Below the pieces are notes generated by a model, which saw only the letters and a program-made list of their open reading frames with translations, did no database searches and was not told where the DNA came from. Source: Osedax fenrisi (Eukaryota; Annelida; Polychaeta; Sabellida; Siboglinidae). Taken from it: a stretch of DNA of 64,000 nucleotides. Positions 11,654-23,859 of this stretch are shown piece after piece. The stretch is taken from NCBI GenBank assembly GCA_964019155.1, contig OZ025244.1:26624964-26688963 (forward strand), written 5' to 3'. Numbering within the stretch: the first letter of the stretch is position 1; the number at the start of each line of letters is the position of its first letter. Position numbers and translations under genes: made by a program.

Positions 11654-11961
11654 GTTTGATATTGCATGTAAAAAATTCTACTTTAAATTTTTTAAATTAG
11701 CGATATCTTTTATCTAAAATTATCCTTACAAGGATATATTACATATAATATCCATGGGCACATGCTACTAAATATTGAACTGCAGAACCCTAACTGAAAA
11801 ATATATAATCAGATAATTATATTCATTTAGTATACCGTATACTGTGTATAGTATACATTATACTATATATAGTATACTGTATACTGTATACTGTATACTA
11901 TAGTATGTATACATACAAGTATCTATTGTATATATATATACAAGTATCTAAACTATATTAA

Positions 11962-12574
11962 GGGGACGGGCTACCCTTCAAATTATGTAAAAAAAATTAT
12001 TTAAACTTTTTTTTTTTATATTATATGTAACTTATACAAAATATTATCTTTAAAATGGTGTTTAAATTATGTTCATTACATTATTCATTTTGTTTATATT
12101 ATATTATGTGTACCTATATAATCATATTGTTTATATTCATATATTATATTTGAAACTTGATTTACTCAGAATAATTATTTTGCATTTTGTATATCTCCAA
12201 TTAATGTCTCTTCTTATTCAATATTGAATATTTTTTCTTCAAATTTTCACAATATTATATATAATATATAAATGAACAGTATGATTAATTATTCTATATA
12301 TATAATATATGTAAATTTATATAAATTGTAAATTTAGTGATAATTTGTGATAAATATCTTAATTAATTATTTTTTTTTATAATTAATCATTTTTATATTA
12401 TTAATGTTAATAATTATTAAAATATATTCAACCATATGATAAAGCTATATGTTTGTAATAAGATTGTTAAAAAATTATTACAAAAACTTTAATATTATAA
12501 GAGTTTATACATTTTTAAAACATGCTATTTTCCCTATCTTTTACATGTATACTGTTTATAAGTAGCTGGTGCCC
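11962..12574. mobile_element. TTAA-flanked non-autonomous DNA transposon, copy 1
   Basis: TTAA flanks both ends (11,958-11,961 and 12,575-12,578) and the ends begin GGGGACGGGC and GGGCACCAGC (complement). Internal blocks, including ACTTGATTTACTCAGAATAA, match the copy at 55,840-56,401 in inverted orientation. TTAA duplication is typical of piggyBac and Kolobok-type elements; there is no transposase, so the superfamily is open. Confidence 0.8.
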
Positions 12575-12578
12575 TTAA

Positions 12579-13260
12579 GAACTTGGATATAGCATATAGG
12601 TATTATACATATATAGTATACATATATATATATACATATTTATATAATATTAACCTATGTATTAAATTACCAATTATAATGATTAGAAATTGTAGACATA
12701 CTTGCCACAATAGGGGATTTTTGAAAAAAATATATTATATATTAATAATTATATTATATACAAATCCTAAAATGTTATCAATTTGATTAACCCTTTAAAA
12801 TAATATATAATATGATGCACAAAAAGTAAATAGAAGTGCATAAAATATGAATTTCTAAACTATAAGCTATTCAAAATAATGATAACAAATGTGTATTAAT
12901 TTATTTACTAATAGTGTAGGTCCCATTCTCTTAGTATTATACTTACCAGAAAAATATATGTATACTATATAAAAACAGCTCTAAATATAAATTACAAAAT
13001 ACAAAAAAGTAGTTATTATATTATGTATTTATAAAGTTACAGTGATATATATATTCAATACAAATTTTAAATAAAATTAAATTTAAATTAAAAAAAAAAT
13101 TTAAAACACAAATATCTCTGTTCTATTTTTAAAACTAATTTTGTATATTTGAAACTCCATAACTTTAGAACAACTTGATCAAACTATATAAAATGTCATA
13201 ATATAATTAAATTAATATACTCTTCATATATAGTTATAAATCTAATAAATAATATCTGAT
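12579..13260. other. AT-rich sequence without recognised genes
   Basis: No feature seen beyond short homopolymer runs. Confidence 0.6.
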
Positions 13261-13262
13261 TA

Positions 13263-13885
13263 GGGGAGGGAAGGGAGTAGTGGCTGATAATTAATATGCC
13301 TCAGAAGATTTCTAATATATCGATAAATACTGAATTTTAGGCTTTTATTTTTTGAATTAACTAGAAATCATATAGTTCTTGAATACTGTGATTTCACTTT
13401 TATATATAAAGTGTTTAACCTAATAATATAAACTTTTGATTAGGCATTACAAAAGCACTCAAACAAGGCAAGGCCGTATACGGCTATAGTAGTGGCTGCT
13501 AGTACCAGAAAATGCGATAGGTGTATCGTAATGTATTATATTTATATTTTGTTAATTATGTATTATTAAATAATTATATTTATGATGCATACACGCCTTA
13601 TTTGATTCAATGATTTAATTATATATGCACATACTCTGACACATAAATAAGCATAAATATATATATAATCATGTTTTTATCATTTGACAAAAAAATTGAC
13701 AAAAAAATGATTATGTAATAAATTAGAGTAATTAATTAATTATTTTACAAAAAATATTACTATATATTATAGATATTTTGATTATCTAATATTCTATATA
13801 GAAATTGTTATACTATCAAGCACCATGTAAGCGTAAATTAAAACGGCCACTACTACGTCCTCGGATTCTACCCCCTCCCCTCCCC
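13263..13885. mobile_element. TA-flanked MITE, copy 2
   Basis: Ends GGGGAGGGAAGGGAGTAGTG and CCCCTCCCCTCCCC with TA on both sides (13,261-13,262 and 13,886-13,887). It is collinear with 8438-9103, including the CGGCCACTA...GTCCTCGG near-terminal block, but about 43 bp shorter. No ORF. Confidence 0.87.
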
Positions 13886-13887
13886 TA

Positions 13888-14422
13888 CATATAATATATT
13901 ATAATATTTATGGAAATTTATGGAATTATTATTATTTTACAAATTGGTGATATGTTACATATCATATGTAGGTCCCATTTTCTGGGTCTAAACTTAACAA
14001 AAAAAATATACTACATGTATAGCACTAACTGCAATGTATAAGATACAAAAAAAGTAGTTATTCTTTTATATATTTATAAAGTTATTGTGATTTTAGTAAA
14101 ACAATAATTATAGATACATATCCCATGGTACCATGTAAATATACCCCCTGTTGCGCCCTTAAATATAAATACTATATTATTTATAGGTAGCAATATTTAT
14201 ATAGTAATTATATATAAGGTATAATTGATACATATTATTATTAGTGATATATTATATATCACTAATAATAATATATTAGCCATCATATTATACCTACATA
14301 TTTATATGTATTCCAAATATGAACACCATTTATATTATAATTATATATTCTATATTTCTATATAAGTATATATATATACATATTTATAAATAAAGTTGAA
14401 CCCCTTAAATTGATATAATACG

Positions 14423-14460
<38 letters not shown>

Positions 14461-15600
14461 TAATTTCAATTATGTATAAATATATAATAATAAAATATTA
14501 TATATAGTATACTATATATTCTTCTAGTAATGATAATAATATAAATAATAATACATTATTAATTACTACTTTACAATAATAACTCTAGAATTAATTACAA
14601 ACCTTTGCATAGGATATCAGAATTACAAATAAAGTATTTTATAATAAATAAATAATTTTAATTCATATATTCGAATATTGATGTGGCTCGGCTGAAGACT
14701 ATTTATACTATAGTAAACTTTTATACAAATCTATATACAATTCTATATATATATAACAAAGTTTTTGTTGAAATAATTATAAAATATATGTATGTACATG
14801 TATGGTGTATACTTGAAATATTACATAACAAGTGTATATTGTAAATTTAATTTATTGATTTTTTTTAAATTCTGAATATACACATATTTATTTATTGAAA
14901 TTTAATTAAATTGTATACTTTATATCCTTTATATTTTATAAGTATTTTAATAACAAGTTTATTATATAAAATTATATACATATTTTTATAAAAGTTACCA
15001 TAGTATATTTAGCCTATATTTTTCTCACTTTCCTTTGGAAAAATCGGTGATATATTATCTTCCACCGACATAATTTCATATTCTAATTATAATTATTTAT
15101 GTATTATCGGGTATTATATATACAATTTATATACAATATATTTTATCTGGGTATTATAAATGTATATATATATATATATATACATGTATATTTAATATAC
15201 AATTTAATTTAATTTCAATAATAAAAATGAATATAATCATAAATTTAAAAAATCATTAAATAACATCTGCAATATACACTTGTTATTTAATATAACTATT
15301 AAACATACAATATGTGTGTATAAGTAAAATATATTGTATATAACATACGTATATAATATATTATATTACATAAATTGTCATGTTTGTGTGTATGTGTATA
15401 TACGTAGAATATAATACAATACAAACAAACAATTTATATAATACATCCATGTACAATATAATATTCATAAAAACTAGTATATTTTCGTGCATATTTCTAT
15501 TAGAAAACTCATTCCTATTACCAAGTATACCACATCACCAATTCTGTAATAATAAAATTACTCGTACTCGTAGAATGATCGTTATTCTATCGGTTACGAC
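13888..15600. other. AT-rich sequence without recognised genes
   Basis: Holds a 43-bp perfect palindrome (listed separately) and (AT)n at 14,428-14,454. The open frame near 15,380-15,620 shows no domain. Confidence 0.6.
14232..14274. repeat. 43-bp perfect palindrome
   Basis: Arms of 21 bp (14,232-14,252 and 14,254-14,274) around a single T, with arm core TTATTAGTGATATA. Confidence 0.9.
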
Positions 15601-16080
15601 TACAATTAACGGTGCTTATTAAGCACGGCAACCGATGTCATTATTCGTATGAACCGGAAGTGGATAACGGGTAACTATAGTTATAGCCGCGGCCCACCAG
15701 TAAATAAACTTGCGTTACTCGTAGGAAACTAAGTTACCCACGACGACGACGAGAGGAAGAGGAAGAGGAGAACTCGAGTAATCTAATGTCCGCTGCCGCC
15801 GCCGCAGCGAGTCGCCACCAGTATCGTTTATATTAATAATAACGATCACTACTAGTCCGGTGATTAGCCCTAGCGAGTAGGCGGATGACGAGTGTGTTAC
15901 GTAATCCGCGGGCGTGCGGTATGACGTAATCCGGTAATCCGGTTTGTCGGAACGATCGACTCGCCTGCCACTCACCGAGAACCGAGAAGTGGATAACTGG
16001 CCTCTCTCTCTCGTGTTACGTAATATTCGCCGAGTTAATCAGCAACCAGGCGGACACCGTATACGGTGATGATATATACA
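15600..16080. promoter_or_regulatory. GC-rich island with repeated TTACGTAA/TGACGTAAT sites
   Basis: About 480 bp of CpG-containing sequence stand out from AT-rich flanks. It includes TTACGTAA at 15,897-15,904 and 16,016-16,023, TGACGTAAT at 15,922-15,930, and purine/pyrimidine tracts. An 86-codon frame on - spans part of it but shows no domain and looks like translated simple sequence. The motif shared with the 10.4-10.6 kb island makes an enhancer or promoter the better guess, but this is unproven, and an unrecognised 5' exon is possible. Confidence 0.35.
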
Positions 16081-16342
16081 TATCTCGATGAACAGTATTC
16101 GATATGTGTGCGTTAATGTAAGACTACACCATATACCATATATATATATATATATATATATAGATTATCATTTCTGTTAATTACGCATCAGTTAATATTG
16201 ACAGACGGGAATATGATTTGGACGTGTTATTATTCTTAATTCTACTTTCTGAATTATAGACAAAATATCACAAAATAATATTAAATAACAATAATGTATT
16301 CACCATGAATTATATGTTAACAAATATAAATGTATACACACA

Positions 16343-16343
<1 letters not shown>

Positions 16344-16379
<36 letters not shown>

Positions 16380-16687
16380 ATTGTTATTGTTATTGTTATT
16401 TTTATTTGGTGGAGTCCTTTCATCCCATCCAGGAACTTAGATGAAGTGTTCACTTATAACCATATATGGCTCTAATGTCCTTTCGAAGCCGCTCTCATAT
16501 TAAGGCATCAATGGTTTTAACGAGATCCGATCATTTATGTATACACAATTATATAAGATCATTTCTAAATAATATGTTAAGACCCATTTTATAATTTTAT
16601 AAATTAATTAATGGTCCGGACGTGGGTAGTACTCGTTTCCTACTGCTTGTGTGTCTGACGCCTTAGCCACTGAGCCACACAGGCAGT
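16344..16687 (-). mobile_element. tRNA-derived SINE, copy 1
   Basis: Read on -, it begins CTGCCTGTGTGGCTCAG (A-box-like region) at 16,686, continues through a shared body ending GATGAAAGGACTCCACCAAA and finishes in (AACAAT)n then (AT)n. Four other copies are in the window. The B box is degenerate in this copy. Confidence 0.85.
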
Positions 16688-16689
16688 TA

Positions 16690-17136
16690 TGTAAAATAAT
16701 ATAAATATATATATATATATACATATGTATATATATTTATAATTGATAGTTTATTTATATTTCTTCACGGGTGTTTTATTTAAATAATGTTTAATTATGT
16801 TTTAGCTAATATAATAGTATCAGTATAAAATCATGATTTTAAGAAATTTTTAGTATATCCAATATAAACATTTATTTTATTGAATATTTTAATTTTTCAT
16901 ATTAAATTCATATATATTCGTTTACAAATATTTAAGAAAATTATGTCTTCTAACGCATATTTTGTAAAATTGTTATTTTACGCTTGAGTGATTGTATCGT
17001 ATTGCATCATGGTCCAGAAGTAGAATATTTGAATTTGATACACACAAAAATGTAAATATTACGTTTTTAAATTAATCATTTCAATATTATAATATTAAAT
17101 TAATAATATAATTTAAAATACACTATATTATTTGTA
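16690..17136. other. AT-rich sequence without recognised genes
   Basis: No feature seen. Confidence 0.6.
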
Positions 17137-18700
17137 GGGCCGCAGTAACAGGGGGTCGTGGGTGTCCGGACCGCCCCCTGTTATAATCAGGGGGGTCCGG
17201 ATATCTTTGGACCCCCCCTGATCTTGCACCTAATTATAAAAATAATTTTTAATAATTTGTTAATAATTTAGAGAAAATTGTATGTTAGTAAATAGTGATT
17301 ATTAGTAAATATTGGTATAGTCGGAATAACAAAGATTAAATGTTATCATTCCAGAAAAACTGGTACAATAAATTGTAATTGATTCATTGGTGTAGTGGCA
17401 AGGAAGCAGTATTTTGCTTCTATTGTGTTAACAATTATAAAAAAAAAATCGTGATAACATCCTAGAATTTATAATGACTGCAGTCATGGTTATTCAAATT
17501 GGAAGAAAGCATTAGAACGATTTACAAGTCATGGAAAATCAAATATGAATTGAATTGCAATGGAAGCGGAGAATAATAATAGCATTAAAAATGAAATTAT
17601 CATATATAATAAAAATGATATACGAATACATAATATTTTTCTGAGAGCTATATTTACTTCCATAAGATACTTATCTCAAGAAAACATAGCCTTTAAAGGT
17701 ACGGAAAATGTTGAGGGTAAATTCCTCAAACTATTAATATTAAGAAAAAATGATAATCCTCAATTAGAATCATGGTTACATATGCTAACTGACAATACTA
17801 GTAAGATACACCTATTATCATGGCAAATTCAAAACGAGATTATTGAAATATTTTCACATGCTGTTTTAAGAGAACTTATTAAACAAATAGATGGTTTATA
17901 CAATATAATGTGTGATGGCACCCAGGATATTTCAGGTATTTAAATTTTATATAACGATTATAATTATAAATTAAAATTAAAATAATTAATTAGGCATATT
18001 ACCTATATTATAAAATTTTTCAGGAAACGAACAAGAATCGATATGCATTCGTCATGTCAAGGCAAATCTTGAAGTTAAAGAAATATTTGTTGGTCTATAC
18101 GAAATATCTAATACAAAAGCAGAAACTATAGCAAATATGCTAAAAGATGTATTAATAAGATTGTGTTTGCCGATAGAGAATTTACGTGGTCAGTCGTATG
18201 ATGTAGCAAGTAATATATATTATATAGTAATACATATGTCTGGCAGATACAATGGTGTACAGGCGTTAAAATGTCAGGAACAACCGACAGAATATTACAA
18301 CCATTACACAGCTCATAGAGTAAACCTAGTCGCTCAATATGTTAGTGAACCGGAATGTATTAGATCTATAGGTTAACTCTACCTATTAACCATAGTTAAT
18401 GAAATAAGACAATTGTACTCTAATCTATCAAATTTAGAAACACTTTCACATATTATAAATTGAAGACATTATGTCCAACCCGCTGGACAATAAGAAAGCT
18501 CACTATACAAGATACACTCAACTATTATAAAGAAATGTATGCATGCATCTTTATATGAATTGATACACAGAAATGATATTACTTCTGACCAATATGATAA
18601 ATGCAGATCAATTATGAAATAACTTGTAAGCGGCAATATTTATCTAGGACTGAAAGTGGCATTAAGTATTTTTGAGCCTTTAGATATATCTATATTAGTA
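17137..18700 (+). pseudogene. decayed hAT-superfamily transposase with TTF-type zinc finger
   Basis: The left end has CAGTAACAGGGGG and a G/C-rich hairpin (17,143-17,222) resembling a hAT terminus. Coding remnants follow: a TTF-type zinc-finger segment (FCFYC, then GYSNWKKALERFTSH) at about 17,405-17,545; an ORF at 17,560-17,942 with FLRAIFTSIRYLSQENIAF and a CDGTQDISG element where active hATs have a D-E/T-T-D motif; then 18,025-18,376 with GLYE, LRGQSYDVASN and YNGVQALKCQEQP; then an LKTLCPTRWTIRK-like piece at about 18,460-18,500 and YLGLKVALSIFEPLD near 18,640. Frameshifts and stops separate the pieces, so it cannot make a full transposase. These domestication-prone TTF hATs are common in animals. 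The right terminus is not identified. Confidence 0.85.
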
Positions 18701-18769
18701 AAATTAAAATCAGATAATTTCCAGCTAATATCTACTTTTTATCCAGTAAATTGCTGGCTAAAATTACGA

Positions 18770-19200
18770 CACTTCACCAGCTATTAGCTGTCTATTTTGA
18801 GATAAATTTTCCACCATATGGGATAATTTATCTAAAAATTGCCAGATATTATCTGTAGAATTTGAGATAATTTATCTGAAAATTGTCAAATATTATCTGT
18901 AGAATTTGAGATAAATTATCTATAAGCTAAATAATTTATCTAACAATTTCCAGATATTATCTGTAGAATTTGAGATAATTTATCTGTAGAATTTGAGATA
19001 ATTTATCTGAAAATTGTCAGATATTATCTGTAGAATTTGAGATAATTTATTTAACAATTGTCAGATATTATCTGTATAAATTGAGATACATTATCTATAA
19101 GCTAGATAATTTATCTAAAAATTGCCAGATATTATCTGTATAAATTGAGATACATTTTCTACTATATAAGATAATTTGAGATAAATTATCTAAAAATTTA
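18770..19200. repeat. degenerate tandem array, unit about 44 bp, rich in GATA sites
   Basis: The unit contains GATAATTTATCTGAAAATTG, then CAGATATTATCTGTAGAATT, repeated about nine times with small deletions. Every unit carries several AGATAA/TTATCT motifs. It directly abuts the hAT remnant. A related array lies at 23,590-23,850. Confidence 0.85.
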
Positions 19201-20035
19201 TAAAACTCATATATATTTTGGTAGCCCTAAAAAGGGCTTTTTATAATAATATTGAATTATTAATGTTGTTGTAGTAATTGATGTTCTGATTGTTGTAGTC
19301 GTTCCAGCAGTTGTAGATTTAGACGATTTATATTCTTGTTGTTTTTTGATGTCCATTTATAAACTAGATTCATCGCTTTCTAAAATAATAGATTTTATTA
19401 TAAATAAATTAAATATATTAAAATAAATGACTAACCAATATCTTCGTCCGTACTCAAATCTGGAATATCTTTTAATGATTTATTTTGTTATGTGCCTGAA
19501 GAATTACTGATTCTGTAGATTCTATGTATAAGAAATAAGTTAAAGGTAGTTAATATATATTTTAAATATAGTTTACCTTTATCTTCAAGAAATCCAGCAT
19601 ACGCTGTGACGGAACTCTTGATCTTTTACTTATTATTCTACATATTGTTATAATAATTGTAAAGCAAATAATAATTAATATATATACATATATAACATAT
19701 ATAATTAATAATATATATACATATATAAATATTTGTTTGTTTATAGTTTGGTTGGGTTTGGTTAATTTTAATTTAATATTTATTTATATAATTATACAAA
19801 ATTATTTTTACGCGTATCTTCTAAATTATAATTATTGAAAATAATATGTGATATATTAAATATATATAAAGCATTTGATACAAAAACTTACTAAATAATA
19901 TTCCATTATATTGTATCTAAATTCTATACAAATATCATTGAGAAATATTTGCAATATATTCTGTAAAATTAATTATATCATATAATATAAAAAATAACAT
20001 GAACATTTTCAAAGTGAATTATAAAATAAATAGCG
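19201..20035. other. sequence without recognised genes
   Basis: AT-rich, with a short run of GTTGTAGT-like repeats near 19,265-19,310. No gene supported. Confidence 0.55.
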
Positions 20036-20039
20036 TAAA

Positions 20040-20172
20040 CTTACAATAAAGCGTAAAGTTATAACAAATCGTAGTTATAACAAAGCGTACAGTTTAGTAA
20101 AGCATAAAGTTATAGTAAAGCGTAAAGTTATAACAAAGCGTTGTTATAATAAAGCGTAAAGTTATAACAATA
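20040..20172. repeat. short degenerate tandem repeat, AAAGCGTAAAGTTATAAC unit
   Basis: About seven imperfect copies of an 18-20 bp unit. Confidence 0.85.
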
Positions 20173-21708
20173 TATTTGTAATATATTTTCACGGAACGAT
20201 ATTGTCTTCTCTACTAATAGCGACATATCAATAGATCGTTGACTTTTTATTTAAGCATATATATAGTTGAGTGAATGTATAAATTATATCTAATAAAATG
20301 AATAATATTAATATAAATTATGATAGAAGAGGATTATAATCTATATTTAGGTATATATTAAATATATTAACTATATATTAACCTATAAAATATATTAACC
20401 TACCTATATATTAAATAGGACATTGTTAGAGCAACATTTTTAAGAGTATACATCATTTACGTATATTTTAGATACCATCTGCATTTATAAATATATTAGA
20501 TTAAATATAATATAAATAATATATTATTATATTGAATTATTAATTTAATATGAATTTACTATTTATTATTAGAATAAAAGAATATTTAATTATTATTTTT
20601 AAATAATAATATAATTAGATAATTATTATCATAATAGTAATATAATAATTGTTTATAATAAGTTATACTTAGTATAATACTAGTACAATATATTTATAAG
20701 TGTATCTACCAAATACTATATAATATATTACTTATTTCATCAAACTTAGTTTATTACAAATAATAATTATAGTTTGAAACCATAATTATCATATCTTCAT
20801 TTGATAAATATATTCAACATTATATAGCGTATATCATGGCATATCTGGTATGATATCATAAGCCATATGTGATTAAATATAATAAAATGTGTATATATAA
20901 ATAATACTTATATTTACGGAGGTTAAGCACAAGAGGCGCCATATTTATATGATAGTTTATTCGATAGTGATGCGCGCGCTTTCGGAGTGGATGTACACTC
21001 CACTCCTCTTACCTCTCTAGATATGTGCTATATATTTATTATATAAACCATAGATATATACTATGTATATTTGCAATTTTAACTTACAATATAATATTGA
21101 TAAACTTTATTACAAAGTATATAAATTTTATATGTAATTTTAAAAATTATTTTAACTAAATTTATAAAATAATACAAAAAATATATAAATAGTAGTTTTA
21201 AATATCTGATTATAATATACATCTAATGTGAATTATTCATATATTAAATTATGTATATATTAAAAATATATCAATTTAAAATTTTGCAATCTCCATTTTA
21301 TACAATATATTTTAATTCTGTAGAAAATCAATATTTAGTCGATAATTGAAAATATATATTTAAATATTTAAAATTAATTATTATATAACTTCGTTTTTTC
21401 GATGTTTAGAATTATTATTTTATAAAAATATTTAATATATATACTTAATTGTGAGATCCTACACAGTTTGCATTATTTTCATGGGATACAGACAATTAAT
21501 AATACAACAACGAGTCATTATAGTATTGTAAGTGAATTTTACTTGTTATTGAAAATATGATGTAAAAATACAAACATTACAAACACAATGGCGGATTGTT
21601 ATTCAAGTTGGTGAACAAACATGGATCTCCAATAGCAGTCTACCCCCCTCAAAGTCTATTTTTATAATTTTATATTTAATAAGTGTGTATATGAAATATG
21701 TTTATTAC

Positions 21709-21710
<2 letters not shown>
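20173..21710. other. AT-rich sequence without recognised genes
   Basis: A small GC-richer patch lies at 20,925-21,010 (inverted GGAGTG...CACTCC). Otherwise nothing seen. Confidence 0.55.
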
Positions 21711-21743
<33 letters not shown>

Positions 21744-21748
<5 letters not shown>

Positions 21749-22990
21749 CTTGGCAATATCTAAATCTACTCTAAAACCCCAACAAAAATTGTTTATGCTC
21801 AAAAATCATCTAATTCCAAGTATGCTTCATACCTTGACTTTCTCTAACGTCTATTTAAATTCATTAAAAACGATGGATAGAAGTATTCGGGTGTTCGTCA
21901 GACGTTGGCTTCGACTACCTTCAGATACTTCACTCGGTGTATTCTACGCACCTAGTAGTGTCGGTGGGATAGCTATCACTCGTCTTTTTCTGGCAATACC
22001 GGTGCTGCGGCTAAAAAGGATTTCATCCATTAGAAGGAATGATGACACTATTATTCAAACTCTTCCCGATAGTGTTATTCTAAAATAGTCTACACCTCGA
22101 GTATACGATGAATACACGTTTATTGATAACACCTCCATAAATAAATATCATTCAATATATTTATTTAATTCTGTCGATGGCAAGGGTTTAGAATTAGGCA
22201 CGCATAGTCCTTTTATTAATAATTGGATAACTTCTCCTATAAAGATGTTTTCTGGTCGCGATTTTGTAGATATGGTAAAGCTAAAGCACGGTCTACTATA
22301 TACACATTACAGATGTAAACGTATGTTTCCAAGTTTAAATACAAACTGTTTAAGGCGAGGGTGTAATTATAAATATGACTGCCTAAATCATATTATGCAG
22401 ACCTGTAGATTTAATTATAATAACATTATTCACAGGCATAATTATGTTAACGCTCTTTTAATCACTCTACTTAATAAGTACAAATTTACAACTATACTGG
22501 AACCACACATACGAACACAACTTGGTTTACGCAAACCTGACTTACTGGCTTACCGAAATGACATTGTTTATATTATAGATACGCAAATCTCAACTGATAC
22601 AATAGATACCGATACTAATTACCGACACAAAACTGACTACTATAACAAACCTGAAATACTCTCCTACGCAAAACAACTTACTGGTGCAAAGCAGGCTAAA
22701 CTAAGTGCCTCTTGTTGGAACTGGCGTGGTATACCCTCATCCCTAACGTCTAAAGACCTATATTCGTTAGGCCTGAGGAAGCATGATATTACGCTACTCA
22801 GTATTCGTGTCATGACAGGCAGTCTAAATATTTATCGCAAATACTGCTGCAATGGATTATTGTAATATCCTTAATTACCTGGCCTCTCCCTTGCCTACTT
22901 CGTCATATTTTTATTAATATGTTTTCGCTAATAAATGGGATAATTGGCTCTGGTTATTAACTAACCATTGTCCGAAAAAAAAAAATATAT
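21744..22990 (+). mobile_element. 5'-truncated R2-type non-LTR retrotransposon
   Basis: One frame runs from about 21,750 to the stop at 22,863-22,865, broken by a single TAG at 22,086-22,088. The first part matches the region after the RT fingers/palm in R2-clade elements (LKPQQKLFMLKNHLIPSMLH, then VRRWLRLPSDTSLG and YAPSSVGGIAI). The second has the R2-type CCHC knuckle (CLRRGC, then CLNHIMQTC) and a restriction-like endonuclease with the KPDLLAYR...YIIDTQI PD-(D/E)xK core. Known elements of this clade reverse-transcribe at the cleaved target. It starts immediately after an (AT)n tract (5' truncation) and ends in an A11 tail at about 22,977-22,988. No 28S rDNA flanks are seen, so it is not at the classic R2 site. 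Confidence 0.9.
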
Positions 22991-23485
22991 ACATAAATAA
23001 ACTATACCGTTATCACCCATCACTACAATACTTTATATAATATATAATACATATAATATTATTAATTGTTGCAATATATTTATAATCTATGCTTAGTAAG
23101 CATTGCTTACATTATATAGTTATGAATAAATACTTATTATATATATTTGATAAATTAAGTAAAGTTAATAAGACTTAATAAATAAACATGTTAATGTAAT
23201 ATATATTACATATATATGCATCCTATATATGCCTATTAATATGTGCATATTGATATAATTTAACAACGTTGTATTATTTAAAAAATATTTTATTGATAAT
23301 ACCTATATAGTATATACCATATAGGTATACCAGATAGATTTAGTATATAAATAATAGTATGGAGATAAATTTAGTATATATTATTCATATTGTATATTGG
23401 TAAAGTCAACTAAATATTATATATTAACTTAACTTTATATTCTGAATAACAATACTTAAGTTTGATAGATATAGATACCTACCTA
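22991..23485. other. AT-rich sequence without recognised genes
   Basis: Nothing seen. Confidence 0.6.
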
Positions 23486-23489
23486 TATG

Positions 23490-23850
23490 CAGAGCTGGAC
23501 ACGATACTCAAAACACATCCTTGGTAGACTTGTAATTTGATAAGAGTGTCCTAGGACACTATATTAGCTACCCCTCCCTAATATTATCATAACACGAGAA
23601 TTTGTCTCAAAATATCTCACAATTATCGTAGTGTAAATATTATTCATATTTATGTAACTTTATAGATAATTTTTCTCAAAATATCTCCCTATTATCTGTA
23701 TTTATTGAGTTGGACACATTTTCTCAAATTATCTAACTTTATAGATAATTTTTCTCAAAGTATCTCACTATTATCTGTATTTATTGAGTTGGACACATTT
23801 TCTCAAATTATCTGTGATTTATCTGACATTATCCAACATTATCTGATTTT
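23490..23850. repeat. GATA-rich repeat behind a hAT-like end
   Basis: It begins GCAGAGCTGGACACGATA, nearly the terminus of the hAT-like element at 40,215. It then carries two tandem copies of an approximately 94-bp unit including TTATCTGTATTTATTGAGTT and ATCTAACTTTATAGATAA. It may be a truncated hAT-family MITE with subterminal GATA repeats. Confidence 0.6.
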
Positions 23851-23859
23851 GGTTTACTG

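Noticed and set aside
15715..15975. 86-codon frame on - in the GC-rich island
   Set aside because: Ser/Arg- and Val-rich translated simple sequence with no recognisable domain; treated as a possible regulatory island.
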